Origin: an uncultured Coriobacteriaceae bacterium
GTDB taxonomy: Bacteria > Actinomycetota > Coriobacteriia > Coriobacteriales > Atopobiaceae
Direction of reading: 5' to 3'
Length of the DNA: 42,895 nt
Assembly (NCBI GenBank): GCA_902793465.1
Contig: CADBDT010000019.1
Coordinates: forward strand, 1-42,895
Part shown: piece after piece, positions 9,347-17,060 of the stretch
How positions within the stretch are numbered: the stretch's first letter is position 1
How the letters are laid out: the number at the start of each line of letters is the position of its first letter
Translations under genes and position numbers: made by a program
The notes under the pieces: model-generated
The model's input: only the letters and a program-made list of their open reading frames with translations
Databases searched by the model: none
Told to the model about the DNA's origin: nothing

Positions 9347-9458
9347 TGGTGTGCCGCATGGGGATATTCCCCTACGGGTACGTCGCGAGCTGCCCGTCTC
9401 ATCATGTGGGGACTATCCGCGACGTACCCGTAGGGGAATATCCCCATGCGGCACACCA
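9347..9458. repeat. Family A hairpin element A1 (41-bp perfect arms)
   Basis: The arms 9347-9387 and 9418-9458 are exact reverse complements over 41 nt with a 30-nt loop. The inner arm contains the family core (GGGGATATTCCCC, then a CGGGTACGTCGCG-like block). The outer 13 nt, TGGTGTGCCGCAT, differ from other copies. Each arm also contains a near-palindrome of its own, so a branched cruciform is possible. It lies between two co-directional genes and could terminate the upstream transcript. Confidence 0.9.
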
Positions 9459-9559
9459 CACATGCGCCAGCCGTGTATACGTATTGTTACGTCTGGTAAT
9501 CGACGCGTTATAAGTACTACTATCTCTACGCTGTTCACAAATTGCGAATTTGGAAGTAC

Positions 9560-11347
9560 ATGAACACCGTAGAGCTTGATCTGTTGAACGTATTATCGAC
9601 CGAGCCATTTGTAAACCAGCGGCTGCTCGCAAGTGCGAGCGGACATTCGCTTGGCATGGTAAACCGGTCCATCCGCGACCTTATTCGCGAGGGCTACCTT
9701 ACCAGCGAGGCTGCGCTTACCCCCAAGGCAAAGAAGGAAATCCGTTCCCGCGCGCCGCGCAACGCCATCATTCTTGCGGCAGGCATTGGCATGCGCATGG
9801 CGCCTGTTAACCTCATGCAGCCAAAGGGCATGATAGAGGTGCACGGCGAGCCGCTGGTGGAGCGCCTGGTGCGCCAGCTCCACGAGGCCGGCGTTACGGA
9901 CGTAACGGTGGTCGTTGGCTTTATGAAGGAGCGGTTCGATTACCTCATAGACGAATACGGGGTCGAGCTGGTGGTAAACACCGAGTTCGCGGCGCGCAAC
10001 AACCTGCACAGCCTGGCGCTGGTGGCAAGCAAGCTCTCGAACACCTACATTATGCCCAGCGACATTTGGTGCAGCAAAAACCCCTTTCACAGGAGTGAGC
10101 CCTACTCGTGGTACATGGTGTCGGACCTTGTGGACAACAACAGCTTTGTTCGCATAACCCGCAAGGGCGAGCTCCAAATGGTGCGCAACGGCTTGGGCGG
10201 AAACCGCATGGTGGGGATTGCCTACCTGCTGGAAAGCGAAGCGGCAGTCCTGCGAGACAACCTCATACGCATGGATGCCACTCCCGCGCACGCCGGCGAT
10301 TTTTGGGAAAGCGCCGCATTTGTCGACGCCGGACCAAAGCTCATGGCAAGGTCTGTCCACACCTCGGAGGTTCTGGAGATAGACACGTACGAGCAGCTGA
10401 GGGAGCTGGACGAGGGCTCGGACCAGTTGAGCCGCGAGGTGCTGGACATAACGGCCGCTGCCCTCAACACCTCCGTTAGCAACATAGAGGACGTAGAGGT
10501 GGTTAAGAAGGGCGCAATAAACCGCTCCTTTGTCTTCTGCGCAAAGGGCGCCAAATACATCGTGCGCGTCCCCAGCACCGCCACCGGCCAGCTTATAAAC
10601 CGCGTTTACGAGGCGGAGACGTACCGGGCAATCGCTGGCCTGGGGCTCTGCGACGACCCGGTGCTCGTGGATCCGGCAAATGGTTGCAAGATTACCCGCT
10701 ACGTGGAAGGCGCTCGCTTTTGCGACGCAAACAGCGAGGCCGACCTCAAACGATGCATGGCCCTGCTCAAGGAGTTCCACCGCATGGGAATAGAGGTGGA
10801 CCACACGTTTGACCTCTACGAGCGTATTGACTTCTACGAGTCGCTGTGGGGTGGTGCGCCCAGTGCATACCGCGACTACGAGCGGACGAAGGCAAACGTG
10901 CTTTTGCTGCGTCCCTTTGTGGAGTCGAGGGCACGGACGCGGTGCCTGGCGCACATCGATCCGGTTGCAGAAAACTTTCTCTTCTATCCGGACGGGCAGG
11001 GTGGCGAGGCGCTTCAGCTCACCGACTGGGAGTATGCGGGAATGCAAGACCCCCACGTGGACCTTGCGATGTTTGCCATCTACAGCAGCTACGACAAGGG
11101 CCAGTTGGACCGCCTTATAAACATCTACTTTGCGGACGAGGGCGGCTGCGACGCGGCAACGCGGGCAAAGATCTACTGCTACGTGGCCACGTGCGGCCTG
11201 CTGTGGAGCAACTGGTGCGAGCACAACCGCAACCTGGGAGTCGAGTTTGGCGAGTACAGCCTCGCGCAGTATCGCTACGCAAAGGACTACTACCGGTATG
11301 CAAGCGAACTCATTCAAGCTATAGGCGAAAGGAGCAAAGGTGCCTAA
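9560..11347 (+). CDS. wHTH-LicC-LicA fusion: cytidylyltransferase plus choline/ethanolamine kinase
   Basis: A 595-aa three-part protein. Residues 1-60 resemble a winged helix-turn-helix (LASASGHSLGMVNRSIRDLI, then REGYL). Residues about 68-300 are a nucleotidyltransferase of the LicC type with the signature LAAGIGMRMAP...PKGMIEV. Residues about 325-595 are a choline/aminoglycoside-kinase fold with LAHIDPVAENFLF (catalytic Asp) and LTDWEYAGMQDPHVD (metal Asp). Together they would phosphorylate choline, ethanolamine or a similar alcohol and couple it to CTP. The ATG at 9560 is chosen; an in-frame TTG at 9542 is possible. It overlaps the next gene by 8 nt, implying translational coupling in the lic operon. 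Whether the HTH-like part binds DNA is unknown. Confidence 0.85.
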   Translation: MNTVELDLLNVLSTEPFVNQRLLASASGHSLGMVNRSIRDLIREGYLTSEAALTPKAKKEIRSRAPRNAIILAAGIGMRMAPVNLMQPKGMIEVHGEPLVERLVRQLHEAGVTDVTVVVGFMKERFDYLIDEYGVELVVNTEFAARNNLHSLALVASKLSNTYIMPSDIWCSKNPFHRSEPYSWYMVSDLVDNNSFVRITRKGELQMVRNGLGGNRMVGIAYLLESEAAVLRDNLIRMDATPAHAGDFWESAAFVDAGPKLMARSVHTSEVLEIDTYEQLRELDEGSDQLSREVLDITAAALNTSVSNIEDVEVVKKGAINRSFVFCAKGAKYIVRVPSTATGQLINRVYEAETYRAIAGLGLCDDPVLVDPANGCKITRYVEGARFCDANSEADLKRCMALLKEFHRMGIEVDHTFDLYERIDFYESLWGGAPSAYRDYERTKANVLLLRPFVESRARTRCLAHIDPVAENFLFYPDGQGGEALQLTDWEYAGMQDPHVDLAMFAIYSSYDKGQLDRLINIYFADEGGCDAATRAKIYCYVATCGLLWSNWCEHNRNLGVEFGEYSLAQYRYAKDYYRYASELIQAIGERSKGA

Positions 11348-12215
11348 GGTAGACAACGCCATAATAATGGCGGCCGGCACGTCGAGCCGGTTTGCGCCCC
11401 TCTCGTACGAGCGGCACAAGGGGCTTACCGTCGTGCGCGGCGAGGTGCTCATAGAGCGCCAGATTGCCCAGCTGCTCGAAGCGGGCGTGCCGGACGTGTA
11501 CATAGTTACCGGCTACAAGGCGGAGCAGTTTTCGTATTTGGCAGACAAGTACGGCGTCCAGCTGGTCCACAACCCAGACTACCTAACCAGGAACAACAAC
11601 GGCTCCATCTGGGCCGTGCGCAACATTATGCGCAACAGCTACCTGTGCTCGGCCGACAACTACTTTGCGCAAAACCCGTTTGAGGCGCAGGTGGATGGCG
11701 CCTACTACGCGGCCGAGTACGCATACGGGCAGACCGCCGAGTGGTGCATGACGGAGGATGCCGACGGCTTTGTTGACTCCGTAACGATAGGCGGCAGCGA
11801 CGCGTGGTACATGATGGGCCATGCGTTTTGGGACGAGGCGTACACGCGGCAGTTCTTGTCCATACTGCAGAACGAGTACGATTTGCCCCAAACCACCCAG
11901 AAGCTCTGGGAAAACATTTACATGGAGCACCTGGACGTGCTCAAGATGCGCATACGAAAGTACGAGCCAGGCGTTATTACCGAGTTCGACACGCTCGACG
12001 AGCTGCGGCTCTTTGACCCGAGCTACGTGGACAACACGCGCTCGGAGATGGTAAGGCGCGTCGCCGCCGAGCTCGGGGTTCCCGAGCGCGAAATTGTTGA
12101 TTGTACCCCGCTTAAAGACAACACCAACGAGGCAGCGGGGTTCGAGTTTAGGTGCAAGGGAACAAAATATTGCGTTCTGTATGCAAACGGCGTTTTGCAA
12201 AAGGTTACCGATTAG
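11340..12215 (+). CDS. licC: LicC-like CTP:phosphocholine cytidylyltransferase with vestigial kinase tail
   Basis: A 291-aa cytidylyltransferase that makes CDP-choline (or the CDP-linked equivalent). The N-terminus has MAAGTSSRFAPLSYERHKGL, the NTP-binding signature, with His where many relatives have Pro before Lys. CSADNYFAQNPF and FWDEAYTRQF correspond to active-site regions of pneumococcal LicC. GTG at 11340 is the start, preceded by GGAG and overlapping the stop of the upstream gene. Residues from about 246 (LGVPEREIVDCTPLKDNTNE) to the stop resemble the first strands of the kinase domain in the upstream fusion, so this looks like a fusion protein that has lost its kinase body, which the next gene supplies. 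Confidence 0.85.
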   Translation: MPKVDNAIIMAAGTSSRFAPLSYERHKGLTVVRGEVLIERQIAQLLEAGVPDVYIVTGYKAEQFSYLADKYGVQLVHNPDYLTRNNNGSIWAVRNIMRNSYLCSADNYFAQNPFEAQVDGAYYAAEYAYGQTAEWCMTEDADGFVDSVTIGGSDAWYMMGHAFWDEAYTRQFLSILQNEYDLPQTTQKLWENIYMEHLDVLKMRIRKYEPGVITEFDTLDELRLFDPSYVDNTRSEMVRRVAAELGVPEREIVDCTPLKDNTNEAAGFEFRCKGTKYCVLYANGVLQKVTD

Positions 12216-12228
12216 GGAGGGAACAAGC

Positions 12229-13143
12229 ATGGCAGAGCTGGTTAGGGAGATTGAGGAGGCGGACATTCCGCAGCTCCACGACCTTATGGGGATTGTCTTC
12301 GACGACCCTGATTGGACGGCGATCGAGCGCCTTGGCGGCATGACAAACCATTCGTACAAGGTCACTCGCGCGGATGGCCAGGAGTACCTGGCGCGTATTC
12401 CGGGCGACGGAACCGAGGAGCTCATAAACCGCGCGGACGAGCGCAAGAGCACCGAGCTCGCGTGCGAGCTGGACATAGACTCCGAGCTTCTGTACTTTGG
12501 CGACGACGGCCGCAAGGTCATGCGCTTTATTGCCGACCCGCAGCCCATGACGGAGGAGGTCATGCGCCGCCCGGACATCATTGGGCAGGCGGCGGCAATC
12601 TTCCGCAGGCTTCACACCTGCGGCAAGGACACCGGGGTGCGCTTTGAGGTGTTTGAGATGGCCGAGCTTTACGAAAAGATTATTCGTGACGGCGGCGTTG
12701 CGTTCTACGACGACTACGACGAGGTAAAGGCCACGGTAATGGCCATAAAGTCCGCGGTCGACGCGGACGGCCAGGCCCCCAAGGTGCCGTGCCACAACGA
12801 CTCGCTCGTGGGCAATTGGGTGCTTGGCGGCGACGGCCGGCTCTGGCTCATAGACTGGGAGTACTCCGGCATGAACGAGGCCATGTGGGACCTCTCGTGC
12901 GTCTCCATCGAGATGGACTACGACGGTACGTGCGACGACCTGCTGCTTTCCGAGTACTACGGGCGCCCCGCGACGGTGGGCCAGAAGAAGCGCTTTGTTG
13001 CCGCCAAGCTCTACGTGGACTACCTCTGGACACTGTGGGGCCTTACGCGCGTGCCCTTTGACGGCGACTTTATGCAGGAGTACGCCGACGGCCGCTACGA
13101 GCGCCTTAAGCGCAACATCGAGGCATACAAAGAGCTTGGATAG
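12229..13143 (+). CDS. licA: LicA-like choline/ethanolamine kinase
   Basis: A 304-aa kinase of the choline/ethanolamine kinase and APH superfamily. The N-lobe has GGMTNHSYKVTRADGQEYL (about 41-59), the catalytic loop is PCHNDSLVGNWVL (about 187-199; Asp and Asn present), and the metal-binding motif is LIDWEYSGMNEAMWDLS (about 208-224). It would phosphorylate the alcohol imported by LicB. The ATG at 12229 follows AGGGAGGGAAC at normal spacing; a longer in-frame ORF upstream overlaps licC and is rejected. It is the third gene of the lic operon, 13 nt after licC and 8 nt before licB. Confidence 0.9.
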   Translation: MAELVREIEEADIPQLHDLMGIVFDDPDWTAIERLGGMTNHSYKVTRADGQEYLARIPGDGTEELINRADERKSTELACELDIDSELLYFGDDGRKVMRFIADPQPMTEEVMRRPDIIGQAAAIFRRLHTCGKDTGVRFEVFEMAELYEKIIRDGGVAFYDDYDEVKATVMAIKSAVDADGQAPKVPCHNDSLVGNWVLGGDGRLWLIDWEYSGMNEAMWDLSCVSIEMDYDGTCDDLLLSEYYGRPATVGQKKRFVAAKLYVDYLWTLWGLTRVPFDGDFMQEYADGRYERLKRNIEAYKELG

Positions 13144-13151
13144 GAGGAGCC

Positions 13152-14102
13152 ATGCTTTCAGGAATTATCGCCGGCTTTACCTGGGCGTGCGAGACCATAA
13201 TACTGGGCATCGCGCTGGCCATGACGCCGTTTGTGAGCACGGAGCAGGCAGTCTTTTTGGCGCCGTTCGTAAGCACGTTTGTCCACGACGCGTTTTCTGC
13301 CATCTGGGCATGCATCTACAACGGCGTGCGCGGAAACCTGCCCAACGTAATTGCGGCGCTCAAGACGCGCAGCGGCAAGTTTGTTGCCCTCGCCGCCGTT
13401 ATTGGCGGGCCCGTTGGCATGACGGGCTACGTGCTGTCCGTTGCGAACATGGGCGCCTCCATAGGCGCCGTGGCAAGCGCCATATTCCCCGCCATTGGCG
13501 CGGCGCTTGCGTACTTTTTCCTTAAGGAGGAGATGCAGTGGTACCGCTGGGTGCTGCTGGTAATTACGCTGCTTGGCGTGTACGGCCTTAGCTATTCGCC
13601 AGAGATCAACATCACCAACTTCTGGCTCGGCTTTGCCGGCTCGCTCATGTGCTCGTTTGGCTGGGGAATCGAGGCGGTGATAATTGCCAAGTGCGTGCAG
13701 GACGACGCCGTTACCGACGAGATTGCGCTGCAGATCCGCCAGACCACGTCTGCCCTGGTGTACGGCATCGTGGTGCTGCCCATTCTGGGCGGCTGGCCGC
13801 TTACAGTCTCGCTGTTCAACTTCCAGGAAACGGGCACGCTTATTCCCACCATCGCGCTTGCGGCGCTGTTTGCCACGGTTTCCTACCTCTTCTACTACCG
13901 CGCCATCTCGCAGATAGGCGCCTCCAAGGCAATGGCGCTCAACGTTACCTACTCCGCCTGGGCGGTTGTTATCTCGGTGGTTGTCCTGCAGGACTTTAGC
14001 CTGCTTAACCCAGTTACCATCCTGTGCACCGTGGTTGTGCTTCTGTGCGGCGTCCTTGCGGCTGCCGACTACAAGGAGCTGTTTGGCAAGCGGGGAGCGT
14101 AA
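13152..14102 (+). CDS. licB: LicB-like DMT-family transporter (choline uptake)
   Basis: A 316-aa transporter of the drug/metabolite transporter superfamily with two EamA-type halves and about ten membrane helices. In Haemophilus and Streptococcus, LicB imports choline for surface decoration, and the position here directly after licA and licC supports that role. The start is ATG 13152 with GGAGG just upstream. The substrate could also be ethanolamine or another amino-alcohol. It ends the operon and faces the paralog at 14331 across a repeat-rich gap. Confidence 0.88.
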   Translation: MLSGIIAGFTWACETIILGIALAMTPFVSTEQAVFLAPFVSTFVHDAFSAIWACIYNGVRGNLPNVIAALKTRSGKFVALAAVIGGPVGMTGYVLSVANMGASIGAVASAIFPAIGAALAYFFLKEEMQWYRWVLLVITLLGVYGLSYSPEINITNFWLGFAGSLMCSFGWGIEAVIIAKCVQDDAVTDEIALQIRQTTSALVYGIVVLPILGGWPLTVSLFNFQETGTLIPTIALAALFATVSYLFYYRAISQIGASKAMALNVTYSAWAVVISVVVLQDFSLLNPVTILCTVVVLLCGVLAAADYKELFGKRGA

Positions 14103-14330
14103 GGCTGGCGGGACAAGTGGGACGGGGGCGTTTGCCCTGTTCCCCCTTACGGACAAAGGGGATGGGGCGTTTGTCCGAGGGGAAGGATGAGCGCCCCGTG
14201 CCCTGTTCCACACACCGCGGCAAGATGGAACGCAAGACACGTCCCCTGTTCCACGGACAAAAGGGACGGGGACAAAAGGGACGGGGCGTTTGTCCGAACG
14301 GCCCACCCCCCCCTTGTCCCGGAAGCACCC
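14103..14330. repeat. Convergent junction filled with GGGACGG/GTCCC-type repeats
   Basis: This 228-bp region has no gene. It contains repeated GGACAAA(A)GGGA blocks (14150s, 14255-14285) and complementary GTCCC or TTGTCC blocks that can pair in several ways, for example CGTCCC/GGGACG around 14249-14283 and GTTCCA/TGGAAC at 14205-14230. It lies between the ends of licB (+) and paralog 2 (-), and may act as a bidirectional terminator. Confidence 0.55.
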
Positions 14331-14846
14331 CTATTCGTGGTCCTCCACGTAAGCGGTGCCTGCGCTGGTTAGGCGGAAGGTCTTGCGCGAGCGTTCGCCG
14401 TCGCCAAGGCGCGCCAGCTGCTCCACAAGGGGCATCTTTGCCTTTACGGCGTTGGTAAGAACGATGGAAATGGAGCTAACCTTTACGTCAATCGACTTAA
14501 GGAGCTTGTTTACCTCGGATGCCTTCCAGGACTCACAGCCGTCTTGGGTCTGGAGCCAGTAGCCGGCAACGGCTGCCTTCTGCGCGCCCGTTTTGGGACT
14601 CACGGCCGCGTAGAGCTCGGTAAACGTGGAGGGTGCGGACGTCTTGGACGCGGGTTCTAGCGCGGGCTCGGGCGCGGGGCTGGCTTCGTCCTGGGGCGTG
14701 TTTACAAGAACGACGTCTTTGTTGTCCTGAGCCGCGTACTCCAAAAACCACGCGGCAACGCGCATACGTTCCTGCGACGTAAGATTGCTAGTAATGCTTG
14801 CGATTTGCTGCATTGCGCTGAACTCTTGCTCAAAAGACTGCTGCAT
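14331..14846 (-). CDS. Small winged-helix-like protein, paralog 2
   Basis: A 171-aa paralog of the 7213-7737 product. The N-terminal 45 residues and C-terminal 90 residues are almost identical; the linker differs (here ALEPASKTSAPSTF). The conserved C-terminal half contains GAQKAAVAGYWLQTQDG and KTFRLTSAGTAYVED. The ATG at 14844-14846 is chosen by analogy with paralog 1, with AAGGA before it. The function is unknown. Its place directly after the lic operon, with the sister copy before it, suggests duplication around the locus or a shared regulatory role. Confidence 0.8.
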   Translation of the reverse strand: MQQSFEQEFSAMQQIASITSNLTSQERMRVAAWFLEYAAQDNKDVVLVNTPQDEASPAPEPALEPASKTSAPSTFTELYAAVSPKTGAQKAAVAGYWLQTQDGCESWKASEVNKLLKSIDVKVSSISIVLTNAVKAKMPLVEQLARLGDGERSRKTFRLTSAGTAYVEDHE

Positions 14847-14872
14847 GTTTATATCCTTGACCTCTAAATGCA

Positions 14873-14898
14873 ACTAATTTAATACATATTATACTAAT
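14873..14898 (-). promoter_or_regulatory. ACTAAT boxes upstream of paralog 2
   Basis: ACTAAT at 14873-14878 and 14893-14898 are 20 bp apart in an AT-rich stretch matching the region upstream of paralog 1, where a third box lies between them. The conservation outside the coding region suggests a promoter or operator. Confidence 0.35.
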
Positions 14899-14945
14899 TT
14901 AAATAGGTGGAACCGCAAAGAATGAACAGAGAATGTATTGAGGTA

Positions 14946-15053
14946 GGGTGCCGCCAGGGGATACCCCCATCGGGTACATCGCGGGTGGGCCATTCCTTAA
15001 TGAGGGAACCTATCCGCGATGTACCCGAAGGGGAGTATCCCCTGGCGGCACCC
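14946..15053. repeat. Family A hairpin element A2
   Basis: The arms begin GGGTGCCGCCAGGGGATAC and close with the complementary sequence at 15053, about 39 nt per arm with a gap and a mismatch. The core GGGTACATCGCGG is shared with the other copies. It lies between divergent genes (paralog 2 and the flippase), 60 nt before the flippase start, so here it is more likely in a leader or promoter region than a terminator. Confidence 0.85.
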
Positions 15054-15115
15054 CGGAGGCGCGCTCACCGCAAGGTACTCTCTGCTACACTGGGTAGACA
15101 CGAGGGAGGCGCCGC

Positions 15116-16561
15116 ATGGCAAGCGTTAAGAGGAACTTTATTTATAACTCTGCGTATCAGCTGCTTGTGGCTGTGGCGCCGCTTGTTACCACACCGTACC
15201 TCTCGCGCGTAATTGGCACGGCGGGCAACGGCGTGTTTACCTACACCCAGTCCATAACCAACTACTTTGTGCTGGTGGCCGTAATGGGCATGACCAATTA
15301 CGGCGTTCGAACGATTGCCGAACATGCCAAGGATCGCGAGGAGCGCTCGCGCGTGTTCTGGGAGGCATTTTGCATGCAGGCGCTCATAGGCGCGGTGGTT
15401 CTTGTTGCCTACGTGTGCTACGCCGTGGTGTGGGGGCAGCAATACCTGCCGCTTTGGGCGTTGTGGGGCATGTGGGTGCTGGGCTCGGTACTCGACGTTA
15501 CCTGGCTTTTGTGGGGAATGCAGGTGTTTCGCATTCCCACCATCCGCAACTTTTGCACTAGGCTGGCCTCTATTGCCGCCATATTCGTGCTGGTGCGTGG
15601 CCCCGAGGACGTGTGGGGCTACGTTGCCGCCATTGCCGGCGCTTTTTTGGCAAACGCCCTTCTAGTGTGGCCGGTGGTGCGAAGATACGTGGATTGGGTG
15701 CGGCCTACCTGGAAGGGAATGGTTTCTCATCTGGTGCCCAACCTGGTGCTGTTCGTGCCGGTTATTGCTACGAGCCTTTATCTTATTATGGACAAGGTTA
15801 TGCTTGGCTCTATGGCCGGCATGGACCAGACGGGTCTCTACGACTACGCCGAAAAGGTCTCCAAGATGCCGATGTCGGTAATAACCGCGCTCGGGGCGGT
15901 GGTCCTGCCCAAGATGAGCACCATAATTGCCGAGGGCCGCAACGAAGAGGCGCGCTCGCTCGTGGTGGTTACCATGTGGTTTATGCTGGCCTGTGCGTTG
16001 GCCTTGTCTTTTGGCATCGCTGCCGTGGCCCCGGAGTTTGCACCCGTTTTCTTTGGCGACGGATACGACGGCTGCATACCGCTCTTGCGTGTTCTTTGCG
16101 TTATAGTGCCCCTTATTTGCGCTACCAACGTTATGGGCGTGCAGTGGCTGCTGCCCACAAAGCACGACGGCCTGTTTACGGCGTCGGTGGCAACGGGTGC
16201 GGTAATAAACGTAGCCGTAAACCTCTTTGCCATCCCAGTAGCCGGGGCCATGGGTGCGGCTATTGCCACGGTAGCCGCAGAGGTAGCGGTAATGGTGTTT
16301 CAGGCTTGTGCCGTGCGCAAACAGCTGCCTCTGTTTTCGTTCGTGCGCGGGATGCTTCCGTACGTGGTCATTGGCGCAGTAATGTTTGCCTGCATTCGCC
16401 TGCTTGCCGGGGTGTTGGGACCGTCTGCGGCCACACTGGGTGGACTGCTTTGCGAGGTGGCGCTTGGAGGCGTTGTGTACCTCGTGCTTTCGTACACCTG
16501 GTGCTGGGCTACCAAGAGCGAGGAGCTCAAACGCGTGCTGCCGCGCCTGGCCAGGTGGTAA
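15116..16561 (+). CDS. TacF-like polysaccharide flippase (MVF/Wzx superfamily)
   Basis: A 481-aa membrane protein with 12-14 predicted helices, beginning FIYNSAYQLLVAVAPLVTTP followed by YLSRVIGTAGNG, the typical start of Wzx/RfbX and TacF flippases. Such proteins move undecaprenyl-linked repeat units across the membrane; in Streptococcus pneumoniae TacF, encoded with the lic genes, flips choline-bearing teichoic acid precursors. The ATG at 15116 has GAGGGAGG upstream. It sits after the lic operon and converges on the YidC-LtaS-like gene, which supports a teichoic-acid role. Substrate specificity cannot be read from sequence. Confidence 0.85.
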   Translation: MASVKRNFIYNSAYQLLVAVAPLVTTPYLSRVIGTAGNGVFTYTQSITNYFVLVAVMGMTNYGVRTIAEHAKDREERSRVFWEAFCMQALIGAVVLVAYVCYAVVWGQQYLPLWALWGMWVLGSVLDVTWLLWGMQVFRIPTIRNFCTRLASIAAIFVLVRGPEDVWGYVAAIAGAFLANALLVWPVVRRYVDWVRPTWKGMVSHLVPNLVLFVPVIATSLYLIMDKVMLGSMAGMDQTGLYDYAEKVSKMPMSVITALGAVVLPKMSTIIAEGRNEEARSLVVVTMWFMLACALALSFGIAAVAPEFAPVFFGDGYDGCIPLLRVLCVIVPLICATNVMGVQWLLPTKHDGLFTASVATGAVINVAVNLFAIPVAGAMGAAIATVAAEVAVMVFQACAVRKQLPLFSFVRGMLPYVVIGAVMFACIRLLAGVLGPSAATLGGLLCEVALGGVVYLVLSYTWCWATKSEELKRVLPRLARW

Positions 16562-16592
16562 ACCGCAAATAGGGGACAGGTTGCCTGCTTTG

Positions 16593-17035
16593 AGTGCGTT
16601 TGGCGCTGCGACCGGCCGCCCGGATGCACGCACGTGCGTGGCGTCGAGCCCGACTGCACGCTGCGACGTGCGTTTCGCCCGCGACCGGCCGCACAGATGC
16701 ACGCGGCTGCGTGGCGTCGGGCCGACTACACGCAATTACGTGCGTTTCCGGCACGATGAGCCGTCCAAATGCACGCGGATGCGTGCCGTGGACGTCGACT
16801 GCACGCAACGACGTGCGTTTCGCCCGCGATCGGCCGCCCAGATGCACGCGGCTGCGTGGCGTCGAGCCGACTGCACGCAATTACGTGCATTTCCGGCACG
16901 ATGAGCCGTCCAAATGCGCGCGGCTGCGTGGCGTCGAGCCGACTGCACGCAGCGACGTGCGTTTCGCCCGCGACCGGCCGCCCAGATGCACGCACGTGTG
17001 TGGCGTCGAGCCTGACTGCACGCGGAAAGCGACGT
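16593..17035. repeat. Hairpin-unit array 1 (six units, 72-73 bp period)
   Basis: Units begin TGCACGC (or TGCGCGC) at 16625, 16698, 16770, 16843, 16915 and 16987. Each has a left arm TGCACGC..TGCGTG, a ~13-nt loop and a right arm CACGCA..ACGTGCR, then a spacer. Two spacer types alternate: one with CGACCGGCCGCCCAGA, the other with GGCACGATGAGCCGTCC. It fills the 499-bp gap between the convergent flippase and YidC-LtaS-like genes. The period mixes 72 and 73 bp, so frames shift from unit to unit and the ORFs crossing it are not believable genes. Confidence 0.9.
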
Positions 17036-17060
17036 TTTGATAAGAAGCCGCGCTGCTCGC

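Noticed and set aside
8112..9359. 415-aa minus-strand ORF opposite the CDP-glycerol transferase
   Set aside because: It is rich in Arg, His and Val with no family motif and mirrors the codon structure of the real gene on the other strand. The same holds for minus ORFs at 9593-11503, 13158-14306, 28177-29835 and 36229-37950, and for plus ORFs at 17322-18542, 25771-26781 and 38834-40003.
9347..9458. Family A hairpins as ordinary Rho-independent terminators
   Set aside because: Stems of about 40 bp with ~30-nt loops and no U-run are atypical, and two copies lie between divergent genes. Termination may be one effect but not the whole explanation.
12094..12228. Extended N-terminus of the LicA-like protein
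   Set aside because: The extra 45 codons overlap licC, show no kinase similarity, and the ATG at 12229 has a strong ribosome site.
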